From Planctomycetota bacterium (GTDB taxonomy: Bacteria > Planctomycetota > UBA1135 > GCA-002686595), in contig JAKLKU010000006.1 in NCBI GenBank assembly GCA_023150475.1, positions 62,001-126,000 of the forward strand: DNA of 64,000 nt, read 5' to 3'. The notes below the pieces were generated by a model. It did no database searches. It was not told where the DNA came from and saw nothing but the letters and a program-made list of their open reading frames with translations. The number at the start of each line of letters is the position of its first letter. Positions within the stretch are counted from its first letter, which is position 1. The position numbers and the translations under genes were made by a program. Positions 49,480-59,532 of this stretch are shown piece by piece.

Positions 49480-51671
49480 TCGAGTTCGACCAAGTGACCG
49501 AGGTCGCGCAACAGCGCCTGCAAGCGCTTCACGCTGAAGCGCGCGGAGAGTTGCACGCGTTTCTCGTCGAGCTCGGCTTTGACGTACGGCTTCACGGCTG
49601 GGTCGTGCGCGAATCGCCGCAACATCTCGGGCTCTTCGCAGCGCACGACGTGTGCCTGGTCGAGGAAGAGCACGCCGGCGCGGCTCGCCCAGTCGCGGAT
49701 CGAGAAGAGCACGTTCTGCGGCACCGGCGTGCGCGAGTGGTCGCGCAGCGTCGCGAGGATGCGGGAGAGCTGCAGCGATTCGTGGAGCGCTCGGTGCACG
49801 CTCTTCTCGCTGATGCGGAAGTGGATCGTCGAACCGACCTTCTCGCGGGTGCAGAAGCGGTCGAGCTCGTGAGTGAGCTCGTCGTCGTCGCCGGTCGGGA
49901 AGAGCACGACTTCGAAGTCGGGCGTGACGATCAGGCTGCCGATCGCCGGAGCGTGCTGTTGCACGCCGTCGCCGACGCCGAGCAACCGTGCGCCGGTCTT
50001 CGTCAGTCGGAGCGCGACCGGCCGATGCGCGGAGTCATACCCCAAGTCGACGATGCCGAGCACGTAGAGCCGCGTGCGGATCCAACGCGCGACGTTCCAC
50101 GCGAGCCGCTGCAGGTCCTCCATCGGCGCGTAGTCGGGCGAGTGCGCGCGCGCGGCGAAGTAGTCTTCGACCGCGAGTTGGTCGAGGTTCGAGAGGTACG
50201 TGTTGCGCGCCAGGAACGGCAGGTACATCAGGTCGTACCACGTGCCCGGTTCGACGCGCTTCAGGAGCCGCAGCAGGATGCGGCGCATGCGCATCTGGTG
50301 GAAGTGATCCATGCCGTGCTCCCGTTCCTCGACGGTGTATTCGACGAGGTGCGCGAGCTTCTGGTCGAGGCTCTTCACTTCCCAGTGCCTGCCTTCGGCC
50401 GTCAACGCGAACGTGCGCTCGCCGGTCGACTCGATCAGGCCCGCCGCACGCGCGAAGTGGAAGATGAACGCGAGCACTTCCTCGCGCGACTGTTCTGGCC
50501 CGGGGTTCGGGATCAGCTCGGAGAGGATCCGTTTCTCGGTCGTCTTGAAGATCTCGCCGCGCACCGTGAAACGCACGTCGTGCTCGAGGATGTAGCCGAC
50601 GAAGCGCGAGATGTTCGAGACGAGGTCGACGCCTTGCGCGGACTCGCTGTGCGGTCGATCGGGGTCGCCCGGCACGGCGACGCGCTTGTAGTACGCGAGT
50701 GCGACTTCGTTGAAGACGATCAGCACTTCGTCCGCGTGTTGGATGCCGTAGCGCGAGAGTTCGAGCCGCTCGACGCTGCCGATCAACGATTCTTCGAGCG
50801 TGTGTTTCCACTTGCGGCCGTCCCACGCGCCGACGCCGCTTTCCATGCGCTCGAAGATCGCGCGCGGCAGGAGCCCGCCGAATTGGAGGATCGCCTTCTC
50901 GACGAGCTCCTTGATCCCGTTCGAGGCGCCGCCGGCCGCGTGCGCGCCGCTGGCGGAGCCGTTGGCACTGCCCGCGGCATTCGGTTGACCCGACGGCAAC
51001 CTTTCGATGCGCGCGATGCACGCGGTCTCGTTCGCGTACATCTTGTACATCTCCCTGAGACGCGTCTGCGACGCACGCTTCGCGCCGTCCTTCGAGTCGT
51101 ACATGCGATCGAGGAACCCACGCAGTGTCAGTGCGTCGAAGAGCCCGCGACGCTTCTGCCGTTCGCGCCGCAGGAGTCCGTCGCCGATCTCCTCCGGGAT
51201 CGAGAAGAGTCGCGATCCGGTGGTCTTGATCCGAGCGTCCTTCGCTTCGACCAGGAACGCATGGCGCATCAGCGCGCCGAGCGCGTTCTCGAGGTCGTAC
51301 GGCGCAAGGTACGCGAGCGTCTTGTGCGCGCCGAGCTCCTCGAACGTGCGCGAGTACGCCGGATGCTCGAGGTGGAAGCCGAGCACTTGCAGTTGGCGTT
51401 TGCCGAGCGCGTGCGCGCGTGCTTCCACGAGCTCGGGATCGTTCATCCACGCCGCGAGTTGTCGGCGCAGTTCACGCGGATCGGGCGGCGGCACCAGCGC
51501 GAGCGGGCCCCCCCAGAAGCGGTAGAGCTCCTCGAGCTCCGCGCGCGAACGGCTTTCGAGCACGCCTTCGATGCGCGGCCTCGACGAGCCGTTCTTCGGT
51601 GCGTCGGCCGGTGCCGGTTCCGCGTCGCGCCCGGACGGTCCGGGCCGGTTGTCGCGTTCGTCGAACCTCAC
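49476..51671 (-). CDS. XPB-associated protein (helicase-associated C-terminal-domain family)
   Basis: 731-residue protein coupled to xpb by an ATGA overlap. It has no helicase motifs. The N-terminus has RSRAELEELYRFWGG and winged-helix-like stretches (ENALGALMRHAFLVEAKD, EEVLAFIFHFARAAGLIEST). The C-terminal third (GSLIVTPDFEVVLFPTGDDDELTHELDRFC ... VLFSIRDWASRAGVLFLD) matches the pattern of the XPB/Ssl2-like domain family that accompanies bacterial XPB. A low-complexity Gly/Ser/Ala linker (NAAGSANGSASGAHAAGG) lies near residue 240. The likely role is a helicase partner or DNA-binding accessory, by analogy with archaeal Bax1-XPB pairs (inference). Confidence 0.85.
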   Translation of the reverse strand: MRFDERDNRPGPSGRDAEPAPADAPKNGSSRPRIEGVLESRSRAELEELYRFWGGPLALVPPPDPRELRRQLAAWMNDPELVEARAHALGKRQLQVLGFHLEHPAYSRTFEELGAHKTLAYLAPYDLENALGALMRHAFLVEAKDARIKTTGSRLFSIPEEIGDGLLRRERQKRRGLFDALTLRGFLDRMYDSKDGAKRASQTRLREMYKMYANETACIARIERLPSGQPNAAGSANGSASGAHAAGGASNGIKELVEKAILQFGGLLPRAIFERMESGVGAWDGRKWKHTLEESLIGSVERLELSRYGIQHADEVLIVFNEVALAYYKRVAVPGDPDRPHSESAQGVDLVSNISRFVGYILEHDVRFTVRGEIFKTTEKRILSELIPNPGPEQSREEVLAFIFHFARAAGLIESTGERTFALTAEGRHWEVKSLDQKLAHLVEYTVEEREHGMDHFHQMRMRRILLRLLKRVEPGTWYDLMYLPFLARNTYLSNLDQLAVEDYFAARAHSPDYAPMEDLQRLAWNVARWIRTRLYVLGIVDLGYDSAHRPVALRLTKTGARLLGVGDGVQQHAPAIGSLIVTPDFEVVLFPTGDDDELTHELDRFCTREKVGSTIHFRISEKSVHRALHESLQLSRILATLRDHSRTPVPQNVLFSIRDWASRAGVLFLDQAHVVRCEEPEMLRRFAHDPAVKPYVKAELDEKRVQLSARFSVKRLQALLRDLGHLVELE

Positions 51672-53437
51672 GTCTGCCCCTCTTTCTCGGCCGGGGCGGC
51701 GAGCTCGCCGGCCTCGATGATCTCGTACGAGTAACCCTGTTCCGTCAGGAAGAGCTGCCGCTTCTCGCTGAACTCCTGGTCGCGCGAACCGAGCGTCACG
51801 ATCGAGTAGAACGCGGCCGCGGAACCGTCGGACTTCGGCCGCAGGATGCGCCCGAGCCGTTGCGCCTCTTCTTGGCGCGAACCGAACGTGCCGGAGATCT
51901 GGATCGCGACGTTCGCTTCCGGCAGGTCGATCGCGAAGTTGCCGACCTTCGAGACGATCAACACGCCGATCGAGCCGTCGCGGAAGCCGTCGTAGAGTTT
52001 CTCGCGCTCCGGGTTCGGCGTCTTGCCGGTGATCAGCGGCGCCTTCAAGTGCCGCGCGAGCGCGTTCAACTGATCGATGTACTGCCCGATGATCAGGATG
52101 CGGCCGCCGCGGTGGCGTTCGATCAACTGTTCGATCACGCGCGTCTTCGCGGGGTTCTCGCTCGCGACGCGGAACTTGTTGCGCGCGCTCGCCGCCATGT
52201 AGACGTTCTTGAGCGCAGGCTCGAGCGGCACGCGCACTTCAGTGCAGTGCGCCGTCGCGATGAAGCCTTGGCTCTCGAGCACTTTCCACGGCACGTCGTA
52301 GCGCTTCGGGCCGATCAGGCAGAAGACTTCGTCCTCCTTGCCGTCCTCGCGCACGAGCGTCGCGGTGAGACCGAGTCGTCGGCGCGCTTGCAGGTCCGCC
52401 GTGACGCGGAACACGGGCGCGGGGAGCAAGTGGACTTCGTCGTAGACGACGAGCCCCCAGTTCTCGCGCGAGAAGAGCGAGAAGTGCTCGAACTCGCCGG
52501 TCTTCGAACGGCGCCAGGTCAGCATCTGGTACGTCGTGATCGTCACGGGGCTGACCTTCTTCTGGTCGCCCGTGTACTCGCTGACTTGGTCGGGCGTGAG
52601 CTCGGTCTTGTCGAGCAGTTCGTCGCGCCACTGGCGCACCGCGACCGTGTTGGTCGTCAGGATCAGGGTCTTCGTGCCGACGAGGCTCATCACGGAGATG
52701 CCGACGACGGTCTTGCCCGCGCCGCACGGCAACACGACGACGCCGTTGCCGCCGACGACCGAGCCGCCGGCGTGAAACGCCTCGCCTGCGGCGCGTTGGT
52801 ACGGCCGCAAGCCGAACGGGCCGCCCGAACGCCGTTCGCTGCGCAGCTTGATCTCGAGCTTGTCGCCTTCGACGTAACCGCCGCGATCGTCGACCGGATA
52901 GCCGATCTTGATCAGCGCCTGCTTGAGCGTGCCGCGCGCGAGCTGGTCGAGCCACACGCGCTTCTCCGCGTCGACGGTGACGAGCTTCTTCACGGCGTCG
53001 TGACCGAGCACGTCCTTCAGCGCGTCCGGCTCGCGCGCGACGAGCTCGAAACGCTCACCGCGCTTCTCGATCGCGAGCAGACCGTAGCGCCCCATCCATT
53101 GGCGGATGTCGGTCAGCACGTTGCGCGGGATCGGCACGCACGAGAACTCTTCGAGCGTCGTCTGGATCGCGTCCGGCGTCAGTCCGAGCGCCGCGGCGTT
53201 CCAGATCGACACTGGCGTGATGCGGTACGTGTGCAGGTAGTCCGGGCTCTTCTCGAGCTCCGCGAAGCCGGCGAGCGCGTCGCGCGCCGCGGCGAAGCGC
53301 GGATGTTCCTCGGTCAACGGCGCGCCCGTCTTGTCCCGCACCGGGTTGCCCTTCGGGTCGACGACCGCGCGCACGGTGTGCAGCATCAACGAACGGTCGC
53401 TCTGCACGAGCAGCGGATTGTCGGGGCGCAGACTCAT
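51668..53437 (-). CDS. XPB-type DNA repair helicase
   Basis: Superfamily 2 3'-5' helicase related to the TFIIH subunit XPB. From ATG 53437 (site GAGGAGG) it has 589 residues. Walker A is PCGAGKT (237-243), the DEVH box is at 333-336, and motif III (GLTATL) is followed by the XPB-specific RED motif at 363-365. Motif VI is QRLGRILRPKSDG. The N-terminal 200 residues contain the damage-recognition-like and XPB N-terminal regions. The start overlaps the uvrA stop and its stop overlaps the next start, both ATGA, so it is co-translated with the excision-repair damage sensor. Confidence 0.95.
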   Translation of the reverse strand: MSLRPDNPLLVQSDRSLMLHTVRAVVDPKGNPVRDKTGAPLTEEHPRFAAARDALAGFAELEKSPDYLHTYRITPVSIWNAAALGLTPDAIQTTLEEFSCVPIPRNVLTDIRQWMGRYGLLAIEKRGERFELVAREPDALKDVLGHDAVKKLVTVDAEKRVWLDQLARGTLKQALIKIGYPVDDRGGYVEGDKLEIKLRSERRSGGPFGLRPYQRAAGEAFHAGGSVVGGNGVVVLPCGAGKTVVGISVMSLVGTKTLILTTNTVAVRQWRDELLDKTELTPDQVSEYTGDQKKVSPVTITTYQMLTWRRSKTGEFEHFSLFSRENWGLVVYDEVHLLPAPVFRVTADLQARRRLGLTATLVREDGKEDEVFCLIGPKRYDVPWKVLESQGFIATAHCTEVRVPLEPALKNVYMAASARNKFRVASENPAKTRVIEQLIERHRGGRILIIGQYIDQLNALARHLKAPLITGKTPNPEREKLYDGFRDGSIGVLIVSKVGNFAIDLPEANVAIQISGTFGSRQEEAQRLGRILRPKSDGSAAAFYSIVTLGSRDQEFSEKRQLFLTEQGYSYEIIEAGELAAPAEKEGQT

Positions 53438-56400
53438 GGCGTGACCTCCTCGACGTGCGAGTCGACGCCCGCGGCACGACCGCCTTTCCCACGCGCGTTC
53501 GAGCGGCCGCGCGCCGAGCCACGCGAACTCGCGGCCGTGTCGCGCTCGAACTCGCGAGCGATCCACGGACCCGTCGGCGAGTCGGGATTCCGTGCGAGCT
53601 CCTCGGGCGTGCCGACGGCGACGATCCGCCCGCCGGCTTCGCCGCCGCCCGGCCCGAGTTCGACCAGGCGGTCGCAGACCGACAACAGCCCGGTGTGGTG
53701 CTCGATGACGATCACGGCGTGGCCCTCCGCGGCGAGCCGATCGAGCACCCGCCCGAGCGCATGGACGTCGGACGCGTGCAGGCCGGTCGTCGGTTCGTCG
53801 AGCACGATCACGGCTTGGTCCAAAGCGTCGGCGTCGTAGAGCTCGCTCGCGAGTTTGACGCGCTGCGCTTCGCCGCCCGACAGCGTCATCGCGCTCTGGC
53901 CGAGCGTCACGTAGCCGAGCCCGACGTCGCAGAGCGTCGTCAGGATCAACTGCGCCCGCGGCTGCGCGGCGAGGAACTCGCGCGCTTCTTCGATCGTCAT
54001 GTCGAGCACGTCCGCGATCGACTTCGAGCGCCAACGGACGTCGAGCACTTCCGGCGCGTAGCGTTTGCCGCCGCATTCCTCGCAGGTGAGCCAGAGGTCG
54101 GGCAGGAACTGCATTTCGACCAGCGTCGCGCCGCGGCCCTCGCACGCGCGACAACGTCCGCGCGGCGAGTTGAACGAGAAGTGCGACGGCGTCAGTCCCG
54201 CCATGCGGGCTTCCGGCGTCTTCGCGAAGAGCTCGCGCAGGAGCTCGAGCAGTCCGGTGTACGTCGCGGGCGTCGAAGCCGGCGTGCGGCCGAGCGGCGC
54301 GGCGTCGACGATCACCGTGCGGAAGTTGCGTCCGCGCGGGAAGTCCGCGCGCTTCCAACGACCTTCGGGCCGTTCGCCTTGCAGCGCGGGCACCAGCGTG
54401 TCGAGGATCAGCGTGCTCTTGCCCGAACCGCTCGGGCCGCAGACGCCGACGAGTTCTCCGAACGACGCCGCGAAGTCGACGTCCTTCAAGTTGAAGAGCG
54501 TCGCTCCCTGGAGCACGAAGCTGGGCGAGTTGCGACGGAACGCTCGAGCCGCGGCACTCGCGTTGCCGCCTCGTTTGGACGCCTTGCGATCGCTCGGCGT
54601 GAGCGCGTACTCACCGCGCAGCGCCTTCGCCGTCGGCGCGTCGGCGATCTTGACCAGTTCCTTCGGGCCCGCGACCGCCATCACGCGACCGCCCGAGCGT
54701 CCGCCGCGGGGTCCGAGGTCGACGATGCAGTCCGCGCGGCGCATCAAGCTCTCGTCGTGTTCGACGACGATCACCGTGTTGCCGCCGTCGCGCAGCTCGA
54801 GCAGTGCGTTCGTCAGTTTGTCGACGTCGCCCGGGTGCAGGCCGACCGTCGGTTCGTCGAGGACGTAACACACGCCGACGAGCTTCGAGCCCAGGCTCGC
54901 CGAGAGCCGCACGCGCCGCGCTTCGCCGCCCGAGAGCGTCGACGTCGAACGATCGAGGGTCAAATAGCCGAGACCGACGCGTTCGAGCAGTCCGAGCCGC
55001 GCGCGGAGTTCGTCGATCACTGGGCCGACCGCGGCGCGCGCCTGCTCGTCGACGTCGACCGTGGCGAGCCACGCGAGCGCGCGTTCGACCGAGAAGCCGA
55101 GCACTTCGGGCAGGCGGCGTGCGGCGAGCACCGCGGCGCGCGCTTCCGGCCGCAGACGTTCGCCGTCGCACGCGTCGCAACGGCGTGCGACCATCACTTT
55201 CTCGAGCAACGCGGCCCACTCGGGATCTTCGGTCTTCTTGTGCCAAGCGTCGATGTGGCCGGCGAGACCGGGCCACGGCGCGGAAAAGTTCTCCTGGATC
55301 TCCGCGGTCGCCCAACTCTTCTCGATGGTGACTTTGTAGAGGTCCTTCGCGCCGACGCCGCGGACGAGCAACTCGCGCGCGGCGAGCGAGAGCTTCTCGA
55401 ACGGCTTCTCGATCTGGATGTCGTGCTGCTTCGCGACTTCGCGCAGGAGGAACTCGTAGTAGCCCTTGCCCTTGGTCAGGTACGACCCGAGTTTGCCTGG
55501 GATCGCGCCGTCGAGCAGCGAGAGATTCGGCAGTCGGATCAGGAGCTCCGGATCGCAGCGCACGCGCAGTCCGAGCCCGTCGCATTCGCTGCACGCGCCG
55601 GCGTGCGTGTTGAACGAGAAGTGCCGCGGATCGAGCTTGTGTTCGAGTCGGAAGCCGCACGTCGGGCAGGCGCCGCGCGTGCTGAACTCGAGCCGCGTGC
55701 CGCCCTTCGCGAGCACGCTGACGCGGCCACCTTCGATTTCGGCGGCTTGCTCCGCCGCTTCGGCGATGCGTCCGCGCGACGCCTTGTCGAAGCTCATCCG
55801 GTCGATCACCAAGTCGACGCGCACGCCGCGCGCGAGCCGCGGCAACTCGCCGTCGAGGCGCACTTCCTCGCCGTCGACCAACGCGCGCACGAAACCCGCC
55901 GCGCGCCAGGCGGGCACGGCTTGGGCCAACGCTGCGTTCGGATCGTCGGGTTCCGCGTGGTCGGGCACGAAGATCGGCGCGAGCACCCAGCCCTTCTCGC
56001 CGGCGAGTTCGCGCACGACCGTCTTCGCGATCGAGCCGGGATCCTGCGCTTCGAGCGCGATCGCGTGCGTCGGGCAACGCACTTCGGCGGCGCGCGCGAA
56101 GAGCACGCGCAAGTGATCGTGGATCTCGGTCGTCGTCGCGACCGTCGACCGCGGGTGGCCCCGTGACGTGCCCGCTTCGACGGCGACCGACGGCCCGAGA
56201 CCCGTGATGCGTTCGACCGGCGGACGTTCGCTGAGGCCGAGGAATTGGCGCGCGTACGTCGACAGCGACTCGACGAAACGTCGGCGGCCCTCCGCGTAGA
56301 TCGTGTCGAGCGCGAGCGAGCTCTTGCCCGAGCCGCTCGGTCCGGTGATCACCGTCAGGGCGTCGCGCGGGATCGACACACTGACGTTCTGCAGGTTGTG

Positions 56401-59316
56401 CGTGCGCGCGCCGACGACGTCGATGACGTCGGGCGTCTCCGGTGCGTGGGTCGCGGGTTCCTGCCCGTGGTCGTCGCGCACGCGGCGCTTGCGTTCGGCG
56501 CGGAGTTCGCGCAGCGCGGCTCCGGTCGGCGAGGGCTCGACACGTTCGACGTCGGCGGGCGTGCCGCTCGCGACCACACGACCGCCGGCCGCGCCGCCTT
56601 CGGGGCCGAGCTCGATCACGTGGTCCGCCGCGCGCACGACGTCGAGGTTGTGCTCGATGACGATCACGCTGTGGCCGCGATCGACCAGTTTCTGGAGCGC
56701 GCCGACGAGTTTCTGCACGTCCGCCTGGTGCAGACCGGTGGTCGGCTCGTCGAGCAAGTAGAGCGTGTGGCTCTTCGGCGACTTCTTGAGCTCGAGCGCG
56801 AGCTTCAGACGCTGCGCTTCGCCGCCCGAGAGCGTCGTCGACGGTTGGCCGAGCGTCAGATAGCCGAGCCCGATCTCGACCATCGTCTCGAGCGGCTTGC
56901 GCACCAGCGGATGGTCCTTGAAGAGCTCGAACGCGTCGTCGACCGTCATCGAGAGCACGTCGGCGATCGACTTGTCGCGGTAGCGGACTTCGAGCGTCTC
57001 CGCTTGGAAGCGTTCGCCGCCGCATTGATCGCACGGCACCGTCACTGGCGCGAGGAACTGCAGTTCGACGAGTTGCGCGCCGGCGCCACCGCACGCTTCG
57101 CAGCGGCCGCCCGCGACGTTGAACGAGAACCGCGACTTCGTGTAGCCGCGCATCTTCGCGTCGGGCAGCGTCGCGAAGAGGTCGCGGATCGCGGTCAGCG
57201 CGTCGGTGTACGTCGCCGGATTCGAGCGCGGCGTGCGACCGATCGGCGCCGCGTCGACCGCGACGAGGTCGTCGACGTGCTCGAGCCCTTCGATGCGGTC
57301 GTGTTCGAGCGGCTCGGGACCTTCGCGTTCGAGCCGCTTCAGCACCGCAGGCAGCAGGATGCGGTTCAAGAGCGTCGACTTGCCCGAACCGCTGACGCCC
57401 GCGATCACGGTGAACGTGCCGAGCGGCAGCGTGACGTCGACGTCCTTCAGGTTGAACGCGCGCGCGCCGCGGATCGTCAGCGCTTTGCCGTTGCCGACGC
57501 GCGGTGCGTGCGGCGCGGGGAGCTCCAATTCGCCGCGCAGGAACTTGGCCGTCGGCGACGAGCCACGCGCGACCTTGCCGGGCGTGCCTTGGGTCACGAT
57601 CTCGCCGCCCCGTTTGCCGGCGAGCGGGCCGACGTCGATCACCCAATCGGCGGCGCGCAACGTGCTCTCGTCGTGTTCGACGACGACGACGGTGTTGCCG
57701 CCGTCGCGCAAGCGTTCGAGCGCGCCGAGCAGGCGACCGTGGTCGCGCGCGTGCAGGCCGATCGACGGTTCGTCGAGCACGTACAGCACGCCTTGCAGAC
57801 CGCTCGCGAGCTGCGCGGCGAGGCGGATGCGCTGCGCTTCGCCGCCCGAGAGCGTGTCCGCCGCGCGCGAGAGCGTCAGGTACTCGAGACCGACGCGGTC
57901 GAGGAACTCGGCGCGTCGTTGGATCTCCGCGAGCAGATCGCGAGCGATGCGTTCCTCGCGCGCCGACGGTTTCAACGCTCGGATCCGCGCGGAGAACGCG
58001 GCGATCGGCAACGCCTGCAGCGCGTCGATCGTCGTCCCGGCGAAACGCACCGCGCGCGCCGCGGGCTTGAGGCGCGAACCGTTGCACTCGCGGCACGTCG
58101 CTTCGACGAGGAACCGTTCGGCGAGCCGGTTGCCGCTCGCGCGCGCCTTTTCGATCGCCGGGATCACGCCGCGGAAGCGTCGTTGCCACGTCACCGAGCC
58201 TTGGTACTTCTCGCCCGCCCACGACGCGGTGTCCTCGAAGCGCTCGTCGCCCGTGCCGTGCAGCAGGATCTTCTTGGCGGCTTTCGAGAGCTCCTTCCAC
58301 GGCGTGTCGAGGTCGAAACCGTGGTGCTTCGCGATCTGTTCGAGGAAGCGGAACTCGACTTTCGGGAAGAGCCACGCGCCGCCCGACTTGCGCGTCACGG
58401 CGAGCGCGCCTTGGCGCACCGAGAGACGCGGATCGACGACGAGCCGCGCTTCGGTGACACGTTTCTCGAGCCCGAGTCCCTGGCACGTCGGACACGCGCC
58501 GTGCGGCGAGTTCGACGAGAAGAGCCGCGGTTCGAGCGGCGGCACGTCCGCACCGCAGCCGGCGCAGGCGCGGCTCGTCGAGTACGCGCGTTCGTGCTTC
58601 GAGCCTTGGACGACGAGTTCGCCCTCGCCGAGCTCGAGTGCTTGTGCGAGCGCTTCGCGCAAGCGAGACGGATCCGCGGGGTCGGGCTTCAGTCGGTCGA
58701 CGACGACTTCGATCGTGTGCCGTTCGTAGCGCGCGAGCTCGCCGACCTCTTCGATGCGTTTGACCGCGCCGTCGACGCGGGCACGGACGAAGCCACGCTG
58801 CTTCAGTTCGTCGAAGAGCGCGCGGTGACTGCCCTTGCGGTCGCGGATCTTCGGCGCGAGCACGAGCACCGCGTCGTTCGCGAACTCGGCGAGCACCTGG
58901 CGTTGGATCTCGTCCGCGGTCTGCCCCTGGATCGGCAAGTCGCACTTCGGGCAGTGCGCCGTGCCGGCGCGCGCGAAGAGCACGCGCAAGTGGTCGGTGA
59001 TCTCGGTCAACGTGCCGACCGTCGATCGCGCGCCGCGCGGCGCGGTCTTCTGGTCGACCGCGATCGCCGGAGAGAGCCCGTCGATGCTCTCGACGTCCGG
59101 TTTCTCGAGGCGGCCGAGGAACTGGCGCGCGTAGGCGGAGAGCGTCTGCAGGAAGCGGCGCTCGCCCTCGCGGAACAGCGTGTCGAACGCGAGCGAGCTC
59201 TTCCCGGACCCCGACACGCCCGTGATCACCGTCAGGCGCTCACGCGGCACGTCGACCGAGACGCCGCGCAGGTTGTTCTGGCGAGCGCCTCGGATCCGGA
59301 TCGAGGCTCGGGACAT
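53434..59316 (-). CDS. uvrA: double-length UvrA (tandem excinuclease ABC subunit A)
   Basis: Damage sensor of nucleotide-excision repair. At 1960 residues it is about twice the usual 940-960: two complete UvrA units are joined head to tail, the second beginning near DVIDVVGARTHNLQNVSV. Four Walker A motifs (GVSGSGKS, GVSGSGKS, GPSGSGKS, GPSGSGKS) and four ABC signatures (LSGGEAQRI, LSGGEAQRL, LSGGEARRV, LSGGEAQRV) are all intact, as are the DEP-x-GLH Walker B regions. Zinc fingers are complete in unit 1 (CPKC, CAGC/CPTC, CEAC/CDQC). Unit 2 has CPTH where the first CxxC should be, suggesting a lost minor finger. Double-length UvrA is known in chlamydiae and some other bacteria. Confidence 0.96.
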   Translation of the reverse strand: MSRASIRIRGARQNNLRGVSVDVPRERLTVITGVSGSGKSSLAFDTLFREGERRFLQTLSAYARQFLGRLEKPDVESIDGLSPAIAVDQKTAPRGARSTVGTLTEITDHLRVLFARAGTAHCPKCDLPIQGQTADEIQRQVLAEFANDAVLVLAPKIRDRKGSHRALFDELKQRGFVRARVDGAVKRIEEVGELARYERHTIEVVVDRLKPDPADPSRLREALAQALELGEGELVVQGSKHERAYSTSRACAGCGADVPPLEPRLFSSNSPHGACPTCQGLGLEKRVTEARLVVDPRLSVRQGALAVTRKSGGAWLFPKVEFRFLEQIAKHHGFDLDTPWKELSKAAKKILLHGTGDERFEDTASWAGEKYQGSVTWQRRFRGVIPAIEKARASGNRLAERFLVEATCRECNGSRLKPAARAVRFAGTTIDALQALPIAAFSARIRALKPSAREERIARDLLAEIQRRAEFLDRVGLEYLTLSRAADTLSGGEAQRIRLAAQLASGLQGVLYVLDEPSIGLHARDHGRLLGALERLRDGGNTVVVVEHDESTLRAADWVIDVGPLAGKRGGEIVTQGTPGKVARGSSPTAKFLRGELELPAPHAPRVGNGKALTIRGARAFNLKDVDVTLPLGTFTVIAGVSGSGKSTLLNRILLPAVLKRLEREGPEPLEHDRIEGLEHVDDLVAVDAAPIGRTPRSNPATYTDALTAIRDLFATLPDAKMRGYTKSRFSFNVAGGRCEACGGAGAQLVELQFLAPVTVPCDQCGGERFQAETLEVRYRDKSIADVLSMTVDDAFELFKDHPLVRKPLETMVEIGLGYLTLGQPSTTLSGGEAQRLKLALELKKSPKSHTLYLLDEPTTGLHQADVQKLVGALQKLVDRGHSVIVIEHNLDVVRAADHVIELGPEGGAAGGRVVASGTPADVERVEPSPTGAALRELRAERKRRVRDDHGQEPATHAPETPDVIDVVGARTHNLQNVSVSIPRDALTVITGPSGSGKSSLALDTIYAEGRRRFVESLSTYARQFLGLSERPPVERITGLGPSVAVEAGTSRGHPRSTVATTTEIHDHLRVLFARAAEVRCPTHAIALEAQDPGSIAKTVVRELAGEKGWVLAPIFVPDHAEPDDPNAALAQAVPAWRAAGFVRALVDGEEVRLDGELPRLARGVRVDLVIDRMSFDKASRGRIAEAAEQAAEIEGGRVSVLAKGGTRLEFSTRGACPTCGFRLEHKLDPRHFSFNTHAGACSECDGLGLRVRCDPELLIRLPNLSLLDGAIPGKLGSYLTKGKGYYEFLLREVAKQHDIQIEKPFEKLSLAARELLVRGVGAKDLYKVTIEKSWATAEIQENFSAPWPGLAGHIDAWHKKTEDPEWAALLEKVMVARRCDACDGERLRPEARAAVLAARRLPEVLGFSVERALAWLATVDVDEQARAAVGPVIDELRARLGLLERVGLGYLTLDRSTSTLSGGEARRVRLSASLGSKLVGVCYVLDEPTVGLHPGDVDKLTNALLELRDGGNTVIVVEHDESLMRRADCIVDLGPRGGRSGGRVMAVAGPKELVKIADAPTAKALRGEYALTPSDRKASKRGGNASAAARAFRRNSPSFVLQGATLFNLKDVDFAASFGELVGVCGPSGSGKSTLILDTLVPALQGERPEGRWKRADFPRGRNFRTVIVDAAPLGRTPASTPATYTGLLELLRELFAKTPEARMAGLTPSHFSFNSPRGRCRACEGRGATLVEMQFLPDLWLTCEECGGKRYAPEVLDVRWRSKSIADVLDMTIEEAREFLAAQPRAQLILTTLCDVGLGYVTLGQSAMTLSGGEAQRVKLASELYDADALDQAVIVLDEPTTGLHASDVHALGRVLDRLAAEGHAVIVIEHHTGLLSVCDRLVELGPGGGEAGGRIVAVGTPEELARNPDSPTGPWIAREFERDTAASSRGSARGRSNARGKGGRAAGVDSHVEEVTP

Positions 59317-59494
59317 GAGGATCGAGCTAACTGCTTGTAGGAAAGGCGTTTACCGTGATCCTGTCGCGCTCGTGGAGCTTCTCCGAAAGAGTGCGCAGGC
59401 CAAGGGTGAGGGGCCAGCCTACCACGCCCACACGGGGGCGCAAAGGGGGGGGCGAGCGTACGCGTTGCGAGGTTTCGGCGCGGGCGCGAGCTCC

Positions 59495-59532
59495 GCGCCA
59501 GAGCCGCGCCAAGTCAGCGCCAATTCAGCGCC
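59495..59532 (-). repeat. three and a half 11-base repeats at the inositol-phosphatase 3' end
   Basis: GCGCCAGAGCC, GCGCCAAGTCA and GCGCCAATTCA, then GCGCC, in direct phase. They span the stop codon of the minus-strand gene ending at 59525. The GCGCCA core and 11-base period match the repeat at 45365-45441. Confidence 0.65.

Noticed and set aside
48746-49600. Possible TPP riboswitch for thiE/thiL
   Set aside because: No CUGAGA...ACCUGA-type core found upstream of thiE or thiL; thiE is coupled directly to the upstream gene.
54611-58945. A 1444-codon alternative frame on the same strand inside uvrA
   Set aside because: Out-of-frame shadow of UvrA; extremely Arg-rich and without any motif, while the UvrA frame has all ATPase and zinc motifs.
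56245-59340. A 1031-codon plus-strand frame opposite uvrA
   Set aside because: Antisense shadow with no domains; codon position bias follows the uvrA strand.
59317-59440. LexA/SOS box upstream of uvrA
   Set aside because: No convincing inverted repeat of the known LexA types seen in the spacer.
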